Assembly: GCF_964275005.1 (NCBI RefSeq)
Contig: NC_092703.1
Span: 2,260,777-2,324,776 of the forward strand
Length of the DNA stretch: 64,000 nucleotides
Reading direction: 5' to 3'
Source: Diadema setosum
Taxonomy: Eukaryota; Echinodermata; Echinoidea; Diadematoida; Diadematidae
This document shows positions 54,001 through 64,000 of this stretch, piece by piece. Below the pieces are notes generated by a model. It was not told where the DNA came from. It saw nothing but the letters and a program-made list of their open reading frames with translations, and made no database searches. Each line of letters opens with the position of its first letter. The first letter of the stretch is position 1. The position numbers and the translations under genes were made by a program.

Positions 54001-54345
54001 AACTTAAATCTCCTAGGATTCGCAGTTATTGCACCCAAGCTTTGGAACAATTTACCCATTCATATACGACAAGCCCCATCAGTAGAATCATTTAAGGCAC
54101 TACTTAAAACTTATCTTTTCCTATATTGATTCCTTCCCTAAGTTAATGTGTTGAGGGTAATTCAATTATTGTATGTGTTTAATTACTGGTACACATTTGA
54201 TTTATGTCATGTTATTCTTACTCATGTGACCTGTCTGTTTTCCCTCATTTTTCATCTTTCCTTTCGTCTCTTCCCTGTGCGCTTAGAAACATTGTATTAA
54301 GCGCATTACAAATGTAATGTATTATTATTATTCTTATTATCATTA
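54001..54345 (+). mobile_element. 3' end of an L2/CR1-like LINE
   Basis: Translation gives GFAVIAPKLWNNLPIHIRQ then SVESFKALLKTYLF and a stop near 54129, the typical reverse-transcriptase C-terminus of these elements. The 3' sequence AAGCGCATTACAAATGTAAT followed by a TTA repeat (54297-54340) looks like the usual tail. Only the last few hundred bases remain. Confidence 0.7.
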
Positions 54346-54746
54346 GGATGTGTTGCCAATTTGATATTTGTATTGACTTGATACAAACAGAGTAATCAAG
54401 AGGCTTGAAAGAGCTGCAACCGATACAATTCATATGAACAAGAGCTACATGTAGGTTCAGATGAAAACAGGCCCGTACGAGATCATGGAACACTTTTAGG
54501 AAGTAACAAATAAGTAGATTTTAGGAAAAGTCTTAGTCACCAAATTTGGTTGAAATTGGGTAAAGGGCGTAGGAGTTGCATATGAAAATATGATAAGGGG
54601 CACAATGTGCACACCCCCCCCCCCCCCCGCCCCCTTCCTTGGGCGTTATAGGGTGAAGACTCGACGGGCCAAGAGTATACTGGTAGCTGTGATAGTCACT
54701 GGCCACAGAAAACAAAAATATTTCCTGGTATAAACCCGAGTGTGTA

Positions 54747-54866
54747 AAGGCCCCGTCACATCCTCGGGCAAAGTCTGGTTTTCAGGCGCTTCCTACAACG
54801 ATGAGCGTACTAGTATTCGAGCGTTCGCCCCCAAAATCTTATTCGTCCTTGTATGACGGGGCCTTA
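54747..54866. mobile_element. 120-bp inverted-repeat element
   Basis: The ends are AAGGCCCCGTCA and its complement TGACGGGGCCTT. No coding frame. Confidence 0.65.
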
Positions 54867-55282
54867 AATCTTTGACAAACATCTTTTCATTTTGCATGAT
54901 TGCACCTGAAATCCACCCCTCAATGGATAAGCTCCAGTGATTTTGACATATCTATACATTCGAAGTGAAAAGCCATAAACAGGCATCACGCTTCCAATGA
55001 CTGTTGAAATAAAGTATAGGTATTCTTTCTTTCTTTTGAAACAAAAGTCCATTAAATTGCCCCTCTTACCCTTCTACATCCTCCAGACAGCCAAAACCCG
55101 CATTAAAAAACCTCCCGAGTTCCCATCTGGTACTCGGTAATTTATTTAGACAGTAGAACTACAAGATATCATACTTTGATCATTTCCACCAGTCGATGAA
55201 TAGGTAGCCTCATGTCGGCGGCCCTGGCGCTGTTGGAGCTCGTATTCTATAGAGTCGATATCAAGACAGATGTCGAGCCAGA

Positions 55283-55605
55283 TAGGCAGCGTTAGATTTC
55301 CTACGCTATTAGCGAGCTTTCGATCTACGACGTGAACGCTAAGACGACGCTGATTAGCCCCCCCCCCTCCCTTCACCCCCCCCCCAAAAAAAAAAAAAAA
55401 AAATCTGCACATGCGCTAGAGGCTGTTTCCATTGTATAACCCGAGGCAGCGTTAGATTTCCTACGCTGTTAGGGAGCTTTCGATCTACGACGTGAACGCT
55501 GAGACGACGCTGATTAGCCCCCCCCCCAAAAAAAAAAACAAAAACAAAAAAAAAACAAACAAAAAAAATCTGCACATGCGCTAGAGGCTATTTCCTTTGT
55601 ATAAC
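55283..55605 (+). repeat. Tandem duplication of a ~160-bp unit
   Basis: GGCAGCGTTAGATTTCCTAC starts each copy (55286 and 55445). Both contain TTTCGATCTACGACGTGAAC, a C run then an A run, and TCTGCACATGCGCTAGAGGC. They differ at a few bases and in homopolymer length. Confidence 0.88.
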
Positions 55606-56326
55606 CCGGGAGGAGGGTCGTCTTGGCGTTAGCGTCGCGCTACGACAGTTGTACGACGCGCCTAACAGGCAAATGGGTGTTGTTCTGCGCATGCGCGAGA
55701 CACCCAAAGGAGCACATAGTGAATAGCCTCCTAAGTCGGGAGGAAGCGCGGCATGGTAGCGTCGCAGATGGAAAGCTGCCTATCCCAAGACGACAAACAA
55801 ACTGGATGACGGCGTACCGATTCTTGCTTACAAGTGTTTCACCACTCATCAAGTCCTGTGTGAGCGTATGATATTTGTGTGTCTGATATTGTGTCTGTGT
55901 GTAGGTCCTAACTGGTTCGAGCTGTATCACAATCAAATACTAGATCATGTTTTCTTTCCACCTCCCTAATTAGATCGAGATAGGTCCTTACATTTATTTC
56001 CAACAGCGAATCCATAGTTCTCTGAGCAAGGTATCTTCTTTTCAGCGAGTTTGTGATCCAATGAAGCATTCATTTTACTGTCACAGTATAGCAGTGACGA
56101 ATTACCTATTTTCATATAAAAAAAAAGAAACGTTTAAAAAAAAAAATGAAGCAAAACAGTTGAGTAAAATGTATTGCCTAACACTGCACCGACGATTGGT
56201 ACATGCGATGTATTAATGACACCGTTTGATAGACATTTGACTGTCATGAATCTAGTTCATGACACATTTTTTTTTAATTTAGCAAACACAATAAACAAGC
56301 CCCCAAAACACACGCAACAACAAGTT

Positions 56327-56328
<2 letters not shown>

Positions 56329-56398
<70 letters not shown>

Positions 56399-56399
56399 T
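56329..56399 (+). repeat. GT microsatellite
   Basis: About 35 GT units with two C interruptions. Confidence 0.92.
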
Positions 56400-57525
56400 T
56401 ATGCCCATCGAATAGCTATGTGAGCTAACATGGGAACTGCAAGGTTTCCAATTTACGGTAGAATGATTTACTCTACGTGATGACATGTTATCAATCCATG
56501 CATATTGTGTTCACTCGGATCTTCTTTTGTAAACGTGAATGCCACGACATAAGAATTCAATTCAATTTCTTTTTTTACCCCCACTAAAATAAATAATACT
56601 GACACAAAGGAAATCAAGAACAACGGGGTGGGATGAGGGATATGTATACAACGTCAAGTATCGTCCGGGCGCTGTGTTCCCGCCCAAGAGTTGCTTATGA
56701 TTATTTTGCCTTGGTGTTTCCGCCCCTCCACTCCCCGACGTCTCCCCCTCACCCTCTCCCCCTCCCCCCTCTCCCCCTCTCCGGCCTCCCCCTCTCTCAC
56801 ACACACAAACATACACTCGTTACAAGAAATCGCCGCCACTGCTAACTGCAGATAGGTCAAAAACCAATAAGCGTGTGCGTGTGATAGGTAATACAAAACT
56901 TGCTTGGTAAGTAAGGTCAGAAAAAAAGACTACATTGTAAGTTGATCTGGTAAATCAAGTTTTTGTCCAATTTCTTGCGAAATTGAAAATTCCATATTGA
57001 TATGGCCATACTGTGTCAATTTTGGGACAGGGACAGGTGTGACGTCACACTCAAGCAGGTGCCAGACTCTCCCGAAGTTGAGCCAAGATAGATTCGGCTT
57101 TGATCGTGTGGTTATCGTGTGGTTGTTCTTGAGGGCATCTTAAAATCCATCGAATAACCACCGATTACGTTCTAAGGCTGCTAACTTAAGAACATATACT
57201 TGCTTTGGCTTTAACCTGCTTTTAACCATCAAGTTCGGGCCTAACTTCGCGCGGCAATGAAAATTCTATATCCTTGTTGCCACCTTGTGTCAATTTCGGG
57301 AGGGGTGACGCCAATCCAGACACCTAGTAGCATTTATGTACGTAGCATATGGACCTTTACAGGTTGACGTGTAGCTTTCTTTAACCGTACAGATGGTCGT
57401 GGTGGAGTTTCTAGTATGTATGACTTCGTGGTTCCGCTCCACAGGAGATCTCCAGGAAGGTGCAAGTTACCTGACTGAATGATGCAAAGCGAATATCTTC
57501 TTTGGGAGTTATAACACGTAGTCAA

Positions 57526-57527
57526 AG

Positions 57528-57586
<59 letters not shown>

Positions 57587-57587
57587 G
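57526..57587 (+). repeat. TTG trinucleotide repeat
   Basis: About 20 uninterrupted TTG units, 0.7 kb upstream of the exon at 58302. Confidence 0.92.
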
Positions 57588-57950
57588 AATTAAAGGTGAA
57601 TTACAACAAGACTACTTTGACACCCAATAATCCCGCTGTGGGTCTTGTAGGCAGCAATGGTTTCTAAATAAGAAAGATTTCCAATACGACATATCCAGAG
57701 GAATATAGCTGATATGCAGTTGATAAAAAGAGCGAACGTTTAGACATCGCAGTGTATCTTACACAAAGATTCATATCCCAAATGCATCCAATGTACTTTG
57801 GCACAATAAAGCAAAATGAAAGCAGTGAACCTCAGCAGCCTCTAAAAATCTAAAACTTTGGTTACTCCCACGAAGTCGATGATTTAAAGCAATCCGTTTC
57901 TATGGATGAGTGAGCCAAGTTCTTAACATCTTGTTTTTTTCTGTCATTTT

Positions 57951-58016
57951 TTTTTTCCTGGGTGCGCCGAATGTTTGAATAGTTTTTTTCCTGGGTGCGC
58001 CGAATGTTTTGAATAG
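57951..58016 (+). repeat. 33-bp direct duplication
   Basis: TTCCTGGGTGCGCCGAATGT occurs twice, each followed by TTGAATAG, about 0.3 kb upstream of the exon at 58302. Confidence 0.85.
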
Positions 58017-58301
58017 TTGCTCACAAAAAGTTAGACGTGCGCGAGTCAGATTTTGATTCGCCCAGCAAGGTCTGTATAGACCAGTCACGGTATAGCGTGT
58101 CATGTGAAAGAACATCCATCAGAGAGACAGGGATTCAAGGCTGTAGGCTTACACCTAAGCAGTAGGCCTACACCTATAGGCAGTGCGAAAAGTCTTTCTC
58201 GGAACTCGGAACAATCGCTGCTCATTTGGACTGGAAGAAGTTGTCGCTTATCTCATCTTCGATATCACGATTTAGCTGCGCTCACGATCGACATCGTCGC
58301 A

Positions 58302-58556
58302 ATGGCGAAGTCCGTCAGGTGGTCGTTTGACACCTCGCCCGTGAAATCGGAGTCGATGGTGAGGGCTGCTTCCGTACGAACTTTCGCTCGGGAGAAGCGC
58401 GCTTACTCTCGCTGGGCGGAGAGCTTCGACGTCGACAGCTCGCCGGACAGCGATCTTACCGATGGCAGCGATGATCTGGAAGGAGATGGTGCACCAAGTC
58501 GGGCAAGATCGCTCAAGAAGGGAAAGAAGACCAAGTCACGAAAATCAATCGTTCAG
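58302..58556 (+). CDS. Probable first coding exon of an unrecognised gene
   Basis: The ATG at 58302 begins 85 codons (MAKSVRWSFDTSPVKS... to KKTKSRKSIVQ) that end at a good donor, CAG|gtacgc. The frame is also open 5' of this ATG, without family similarity. Support: CpG-rich, balanced base composition unlike the AT-rich flanks, no low-complexity artefact, a plausible start context and a donor in frame. The peptide has a basic N-terminal part, an acidic serine stretch (DSSPDSDLTDGSDDLEGD) and a basic tail of Lys/Arg/Ser, as in an intrinsically disordered, possibly nuclear, region. I do not recognise the family. No later exon was found in the 5.4 kb to the window end, so the first intron is probably long. 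Confidence 0.6.
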
Positions 58557-58890
58557 GTACGCAGTGAATATGATATGACCTTGAAATAATTTTGATCTCT
58601 TTGGCAACAACACTTTGTATATATTGATGTAGAAGTAGCCTACATGCAGAAACAACGAAGAATACATTGTGATTAACATTAAGGCGTATATTATGAGAAG
58701 AACAAGGAGCTAATGGTCCTTAGTTTCTATCCCGTTGCACCCTATACCCTGGACCAGGGTGCGGTCCAGGGTTTCGATATGACGCCAAAGCACTTGCGTT
58801 GCGCGTTTTCGCGGACACGTAACTTTGGGTGTATTTCATTGCAGGCATGAGACCATTAGCTCCTCAGTCTGATCAGATTCATTGCTAAAT

Positions 58891-58891
58891 G

Positions 58892-58955
<64 letters not shown>

Positions 58956-58986
58956 CATACATACATACATACATACATGCATACAT
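58891..58986 (+). repeat. GATA then CATA tetranucleotide repeat
   Basis: About 16 GATA units followed by about 7 CATA units, in the presumed first intron of the unrecognised gene. Confidence 0.92.
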
Positions 58987-59950
58987 AGATGAATGAATAG
59001 ATAGATATAGATAGACGTATATAGATAGATACAACATAGACGGATGGACAGATTGACGGAGTGTGTGAAAGAGAAAGAGAGAGAGAGGGAAAGAGAGAAA
59101 TACAATGTACCACATTACAAAGGATGGAGCATGAACCCTCATCTACTTTTTTTTTGTAATGCTCAGATCATCCCTTTTATTCACAAAGAAGAAAAACATA
59201 GAACTTTCAGGGTCTTTAAATCCCTGTCACCCAGTATCAATTAAAGGCGAAAATGACAACCCGCGTCATTGCTATGAATGCACTATGATCTCGAATGAAA
59301 TGCTATACAATGAACCTTCATATTGGACCCCACCCATTCAGCGCGAGAGTGGAGCATTGCACATGCAAATCAGCAGCTCACGGTGTGCGTGTGACAAGTC
59401 TATTATCAAGTGTTAACCGCCTTGACTGTCTGTATGACTATGGATAAATTCTAGGGTGATTATTGGTCCCTTTAAGGCATTACAGGTGTGTTTCAAAAAG
59501 TTTCGCACAAGTAGAAATTTTCGTCACCACACCGACTTACATGATATCATGTGAAATGAGTGCCGCAACATAATATAAAGGGAAGCGCTTTAACACACCG
59601 CTGCCAAAAAAAGAAAGAAAACCCAACAACTAAAAGCAAAAAACAGAATGAGGGGGCAACAACATGTCACACATTCTGACACCGAAACAAATCACCACCA
59701 CTAATCAAACTTAAAGTAATGAAAACTTTATCCTTCCCTCGACTCCTCAAACGGCATGGTCCCAGCCTCGAGCCGTCTTGACTTCCAACGTGGGCAGAAC
59801 AGGCCACATCCACTTTGTACCAACATGCATATTCATGACAAAAACAAAAACAAAAACATGAATGTATGTCTTAAAAAATAATGTGGTGAAAAAAAGTAAA
59901 CAATGACCTCTCGAGTAGTTCTGTGTACCCTGCAACATCTTTTTTCATCT

Positions 59951-60395
59951 ATAAGCCAGTTCGTGATTAGCTCATGTACACATTGGTACAAATGACCTTT
60001 CTTTTTTTCTCAGTTAGTTAGGCACTTTACTCGTTTTCAAGGCGGCATAAGGCATAAGCTTGCCCGACGTAACAATTTATGGATTTCATGTTCTAACAAA
60101 GACTGAACTTGCGTTTAGATCAGGTGATCAGAATACTCCATTAGTTGGCAATTTAGAAGCAGGCATCCATTTCATTGTTTTAGATTAAAAGCAATAATAG
60201 CCTATTTCCTTTTATATTGCGAAATACCATTCTTGCTGTCTGGTGGATGTGCTGGCATGCACCATTTAGATAAGGATCACATGAATAATTATCGCATCAC
60301 AGATGCTTGTCTCAGTGAATATACAAACCAAAATGCCTGTTGGTACAAATGACCTTTTTCTGCTCATGCGCAAAGTGGAATTACGAACTGGTCTA
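59951..60395. mobile_element. Second copy of the STK40-intron inverted-repeat element
   Basis: It begins ATAAGCCAGTTCGTGATTAG and ends TACGAACTGGTCTATTG. The interior shares GGTACAAATGACCTTTCTT, GCCCGACGTAACAATTTATG and GGTGGATGTGC with 41404-41851. Confidence 0.8.
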
Positions 60396-61497
60396 TTGCT
60401 CTATCTCTATTAATAACGTTATTTACGTATCAATATTGTAGATATTTCTCAATCAAAAAAAAAAACAACGCAAAAAACAACAACAACAGAAAGTTATCTA
60501 AATTTTATAAACAAGGATATGACATTTTGACCATTGAAGTGTTATGCTAAAATTTATGTTATGTGCTTACTATGATGAAACTGTGCAAAGAATAGGCGTA
60601 CTAATAATACCATGGAGACACTTTGCAATTGTCTTTAAAGGAAGATTTGCGCTCCTTTCAGCATGTTTAGCATTTTTTGTAAATTACCATCTGAACCGTT
60701 CGTCTACCTCTTTCGCGAAATGTTATATTTTCACTACGCATTTCGTCAGAATAAGAAATATAGATTTTGTTAAAACTGATAGTTTAATACATTTTTCAAA
60801 AGAAAACGTGTTGCTTTCAGGCTCTCATAGCCTAGTTTTAATTTGTAAACTTCTTACAGTTCAGCGATTGTCGTACAAACACAATTTGCCGAATGAATCC
60901 CCTTAAAATCATACTTTGTCTATTACTAGTATATGATTAATTGTACATTAATTCATTTTCATAAGATGAAAATTTTAACTCACTCTATACGCGTGAAAAG
61001 GTTATGAAATTGCTTCTTTTTTTTTTTGGAAGAAAGAATTAATCTATCATAAATACACCTCTATATGTACCATCTGTCTCTCAAACTTTTTCGGTATTAC
61101 CAACTATAGCTCTGACTATCCATCTGTCTTTCTCTTGTCTCCGGTCCCTTAATCTGCACTTCAGTGTGAAACGAACCAATCAATGAGGGTCAAAATACAT
61201 GATGTAGTGTGCATGGCTTCACCTCGTACAATTGCAATGAACTCTAAGCATCTTACAACCTGTTGTGAAGGCCACAGAAAGAAAAAGCTATTTTCCTCGG
61301 CAGGTATGAGAATGCTCTTTTGTACGAAAACGGTCACACAAACATGATTTCATATTATTCCTGAAGAGGGGGCAGAGGCGAAGACTCAAATGCGCCTGTG
61401 CAGACAAAGAGAGATACCTGTACTTGCACATTATTATCATCTGCGGTGCAGACGCCATGAATACCTAAATATCAAGCATTGTGCATAATACGCGTTT

Positions 61498-61725
61498 GTC
61501 AGCAAATTCCGAGACTTAACAATGGCGGGGATTTCCACCGGATATATCACCCTAGAGATCAAAGTATAAAAACAACAACAACAACAACAACACACGATTA
61601 AAGTCGTTGTTGCCAGGACACAGTCTGCTAAGTTTTCATAATATGTTGTCCGCCCCCGACTGTTCATTTTACCGTCAGCAAATTCAGTGGCTGAACAATG
61701 GCGGGGATTTCCACGAGAAATGAGA
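61498..61725 (+). repeat. Direct repeat of GTCAGCAAATTC...AATGGCGGGGATTTCCAC
   Basis: The ~48-bp sequence occurs at 61498-61540 and 61676-61716. The second copy leads into the CGTCTC-rich block. Confidence 0.75.
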
Positions 61726-62650
61726 TGAAATTGCATCCGGAAGTCGCGGAGGCGTCGCCGCCACATCTTTGAAACATCTGCACTCGGTCGCCAATGATTC
61801 TCCAGTAAGTCGCGAATGATTTGTCGCAAGGTCGCAGAGACGTCTCGGAGACCTCGCGGACAAACTGATCTCCACTATTTGGTCGCGGCTTGGTCGCGAC
61901 TAAGAAGACGTCACGGAGACGTCTCCGAGACCAGCACACTGGAGACCTGAAAGGTTGTCCGAAAAAGCGGACACATGTTCGATTATCTCCCGAATCGCTG
62001 GAGACCAGGCTATAGTCTCTGGGAGAAGACGTCTCAGCGACCACTCCGCAAACGGGCGAGACTCGAGTAGTCACCGGGTGGCCATCTTATAGTCTCCAAG
62101 GCAGTGAGATACCCACCGTAAGGGCCAATCTTGAGGAGGTCACTGTGACTAGCGTGATTCGAAGGACCACCCCATCCCCACCCCTTCCCCACCCCCTCTC
62201 CCACCCACTCCCCCTCCCCCCCCCCCAAAAAAAAGGAAGAAGCTTGTGCTCTCACCGCGGAGGGGACTCCAGGGCGACTTCCGGAAGTCGCGGATACGTC
62301 TCGGAGACCTTGCAGGTAAAAAGAATTAGTCTCCGCGACTAAGCCGCGACTAAGGAGAGTCACCAATACGTCGCAGAGACGTCTCCGAGACCAGCTGGAC
62401 ATTGGAAAAGTCCGAAAAATCGAACAATCGAACATAGAGTGATAATTCATTCATCCGGAAGTCGCCGCAGCCACGTCTCTGTGATGTCTCCATGAGGTCG
62501 CCAATGATTCTCCAGTAAGTGGCCAATGATTCTTCGCAAGGTCACCGAGACGTCTCGGAGACCTGGTGGACAAACTTAGTCTCCACGACTGGGTCGCGAC
62601 TAAAGAGATGTTGCGGAGACGTAAGGATTACGTCTCAAAGACATGCAACC
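61720..62650 (+). repeat. CGTCTC/GAGACG-rich repeated block
   Basis: Units begin near 61727, 62279 and 62454 with TCCGGAAGTCGC. They share GGTCGCCAATGATTCTCCAG, GAGACGTCTCGGAGACCT and GGTCGCGACTAA. Palindromic GAGACGTCTC occurs repeatedly. A C-rich tract (62160-62227) interrupts. Confidence 0.8.
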
Positions 62651-64000
62651 GAGTTGCCACCGAGTCCCCAAGCCAAAGAGTTATCCGCTTTTTCATAGCA
62701 ATGACAACAGCCAGCCTGATGATTGTAAACTAGATTTCTATCTGTTATAATAAAGAAAAACATGGCAATGCACACAGAAAGAAACCATGACCATTCTAAA
62801 CCTATATTTGCCATTGTAGACTCAATCCCCAATCATTTTTGTCATAGCAATGACTAGACAAGAGGTGTGAAGTCGATGTGTCCTGTCTCAATATTGTTTC
62901 AAATGCGATGTGGAGATATGTTGATGATTCTCAATGACGCAAAACTGGCTCCCTTTTCCCACTTTTCTTGAGGGGATGGGGTGTAGCACATTTTTTTCAA
63001 TTCAATTTGAACACAGAGTGGAGTTTCTGTTGGAAGAATGTTCTCTTTGCATTAACACAAGCACATGACAAGAGGGACTACTAGTCAAAATTATTCCTAT
63101 GACAATGCGATGTCCAAAATTACGAGAATGATTTCTGAAAATTACTGCAAAATATACTTTTACGCTTTATTGCAGTTCGACTGGAAAGCTGGGAGCTGAT
63201 TGATAATTCCTCTATACTGCTATCACACGAACTGTTAGTCATAAGCAAGTAAGCCAATCAGAAGCGCTGAAATGAGTCACGTGTTCTCTCTTTTTTTTTC
63301 GCGAAGGCGCTGGAGAGCAAAAAGTGTGCAGAAAACACACACACGCACGCACACACACACACACAAAAAAAAGTGCACGGCATGTCATGAGTATCATAAT
63401 ATAGGTTTTCCCGGCCAATTTCGCACTTTTTTCAGTCCAATTCCTAATTGCTGCATTCAATTTAGCACAATTTAGCCTAGATGGCATGTTCGGTATTTCA
63501 GTTTTATAATCTTTTCATTCAAATTCATTTTGGAGCATTCGAATTCCCTTTAACATCATTCGAATCCGCACTTTTTCAGTTCAAACTCGTAAGACAAGCA
63601 CCATTTCGCAAATCGTTCATTCAATTTAGCATGATATAGTCACGTGATCACGTATACGCTGCGCTCGTTCATTCGAATTCATTCTTGGTCATCCAATTTC
63701 GCATTTACTGCAGTCAATTTAGCAGACACGTTTATGCTTTTATTCTTCTTTTTCATTTTTATGTTTATTCATCGTAGGTATTGTTTGCAAGCATCAGAAC
63801 ATTTCATATTTTCGTATTCATTCTTTATTCTGATAATCATCTTTGCAACAGTACTTTCAAAATATGAGTATGTGTTTATAATGTTCGATAGCATTATTTC
63901 ATTCGCAGATACATTAATCTTAAGTTTGCTTTGACATTAATTGGGAGAAGGAGGTTTCAATTTACATCGTGATTATTTCTTTCATGTGCATGTTTCATTA

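Larger units (their letters stand above)
53061..55282. other. No gene seen outside listed elements
   Basis: It has C runs (53416-53432, 54606-54621) and a G run (53906-53918), plus the LINE tail and a 120-bp element listed separately. Confidence 0.45.
55606..58301 (+). other. Upstream region of the unrecognised gene
   Basis: CpG is moderate at 55610-55760 and 57000-57330. Two diverged copies of CTGTGTCAATTTTGGGA (57010) and TTGTGTCAATTTCGGGA (57285) occur. No TATA box or start site could be assigned. Confidence 0.35.
58557..64000 (+). other. Presumed first intron of the unrecognised gene, or flank
   Basis: Apart from listed repeats it is AT-rich with a CA run (63337-63365), and CATTCAATTTAGCA-like motifs recur at 63410-63730. 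No second exon was recognised. Confidence 0.35.

Noticed and set aside
60544..60906. 120-codon open frame
   Set aside because: AT-rich composition, no recognised motif, and no supporting context.

Overview
The window is animal nuclear DNA: AT-rich, with intron-split genes, canonical GT..AG junctions, long introns and intergenic DNA packed with microsatellites and short transposon-like inverted-repeat elements. The two recognisable genes are animal families. The repeat style (many foldback elements, TTAA-flanked mini-elements, CR1/L2-type LINE tails, TAACGTTA-rich stretches) suggests a marine invertebrate deuterostome, most likely an echinoderm such as a sea urchin. That placement is inference; no species marker was identified.

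Layout. (1) 1-14241 (+): the 3' end of a Golgi class I alpha-1,2-mannosidase (GH47, MAN1A-like). Its last three coding exons are 9773-9992, 11118-11290 and 14029-14241; earlier exons lie upstream of the window or were not recognised. Exon 9773 is preceded, and exon 11118 followed, by pyrimidine-rich tracts of 500-800 bp. (2) 14242-30000: no gene seen. It holds mobile-element remnants, including foldbacks at 20045-20558, a TTAA element at 16426-17200, two copies of a ~690-bp terminal-inverted-repeat family, and a degenerate, 5'-truncated CR1/L2-like LINE on the minus strand (about 29500 to 26000). (3) 30000-35500: repeat-rich and TAACGTTA-rich, probably including the unidentified promoter and 5' UTR of the next gene. 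(4) 35631-46994 (+): a complete seven-exon coding region for an STK40 (Tribbles-related pseudokinase) orthologue, predicted 738 residues with a consistent reading frame through all splice junctions. It has a low-complexity N-terminal extension of about 280 residues compared with vertebrate STK40. Its introns are heavily invaded: one carries tandem copies of the preceding exon's own splice donor, and another is about three-quarters inverted-repeat elements, the first starting only 6 nt past a splice donor. (5) 47000-58300: 3' flank, repeats and a tRNA-like SINE head. (6) 58302-58556 (+): a probable first coding exon (85 residues) of an unrecognised gene whose remaining exons were not found before the window end. 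(7) 58557-64000: microsatellites, a second copy of the STK40-intron element, and a CGTCTC/GAGACG-rich repeat block.

The genes share a strand but show no functional link: one trims N-glycans in the Golgi, one is an intracellular pseudokinase adaptor, one is unknown. The most distinctive observations are the donor-site tandem array in STK40, the element abutting an STK40 donor, a hammerhead-ribozyme-like motif at 12922-12974 (minus strand), and the set of TTAA mini-elements.
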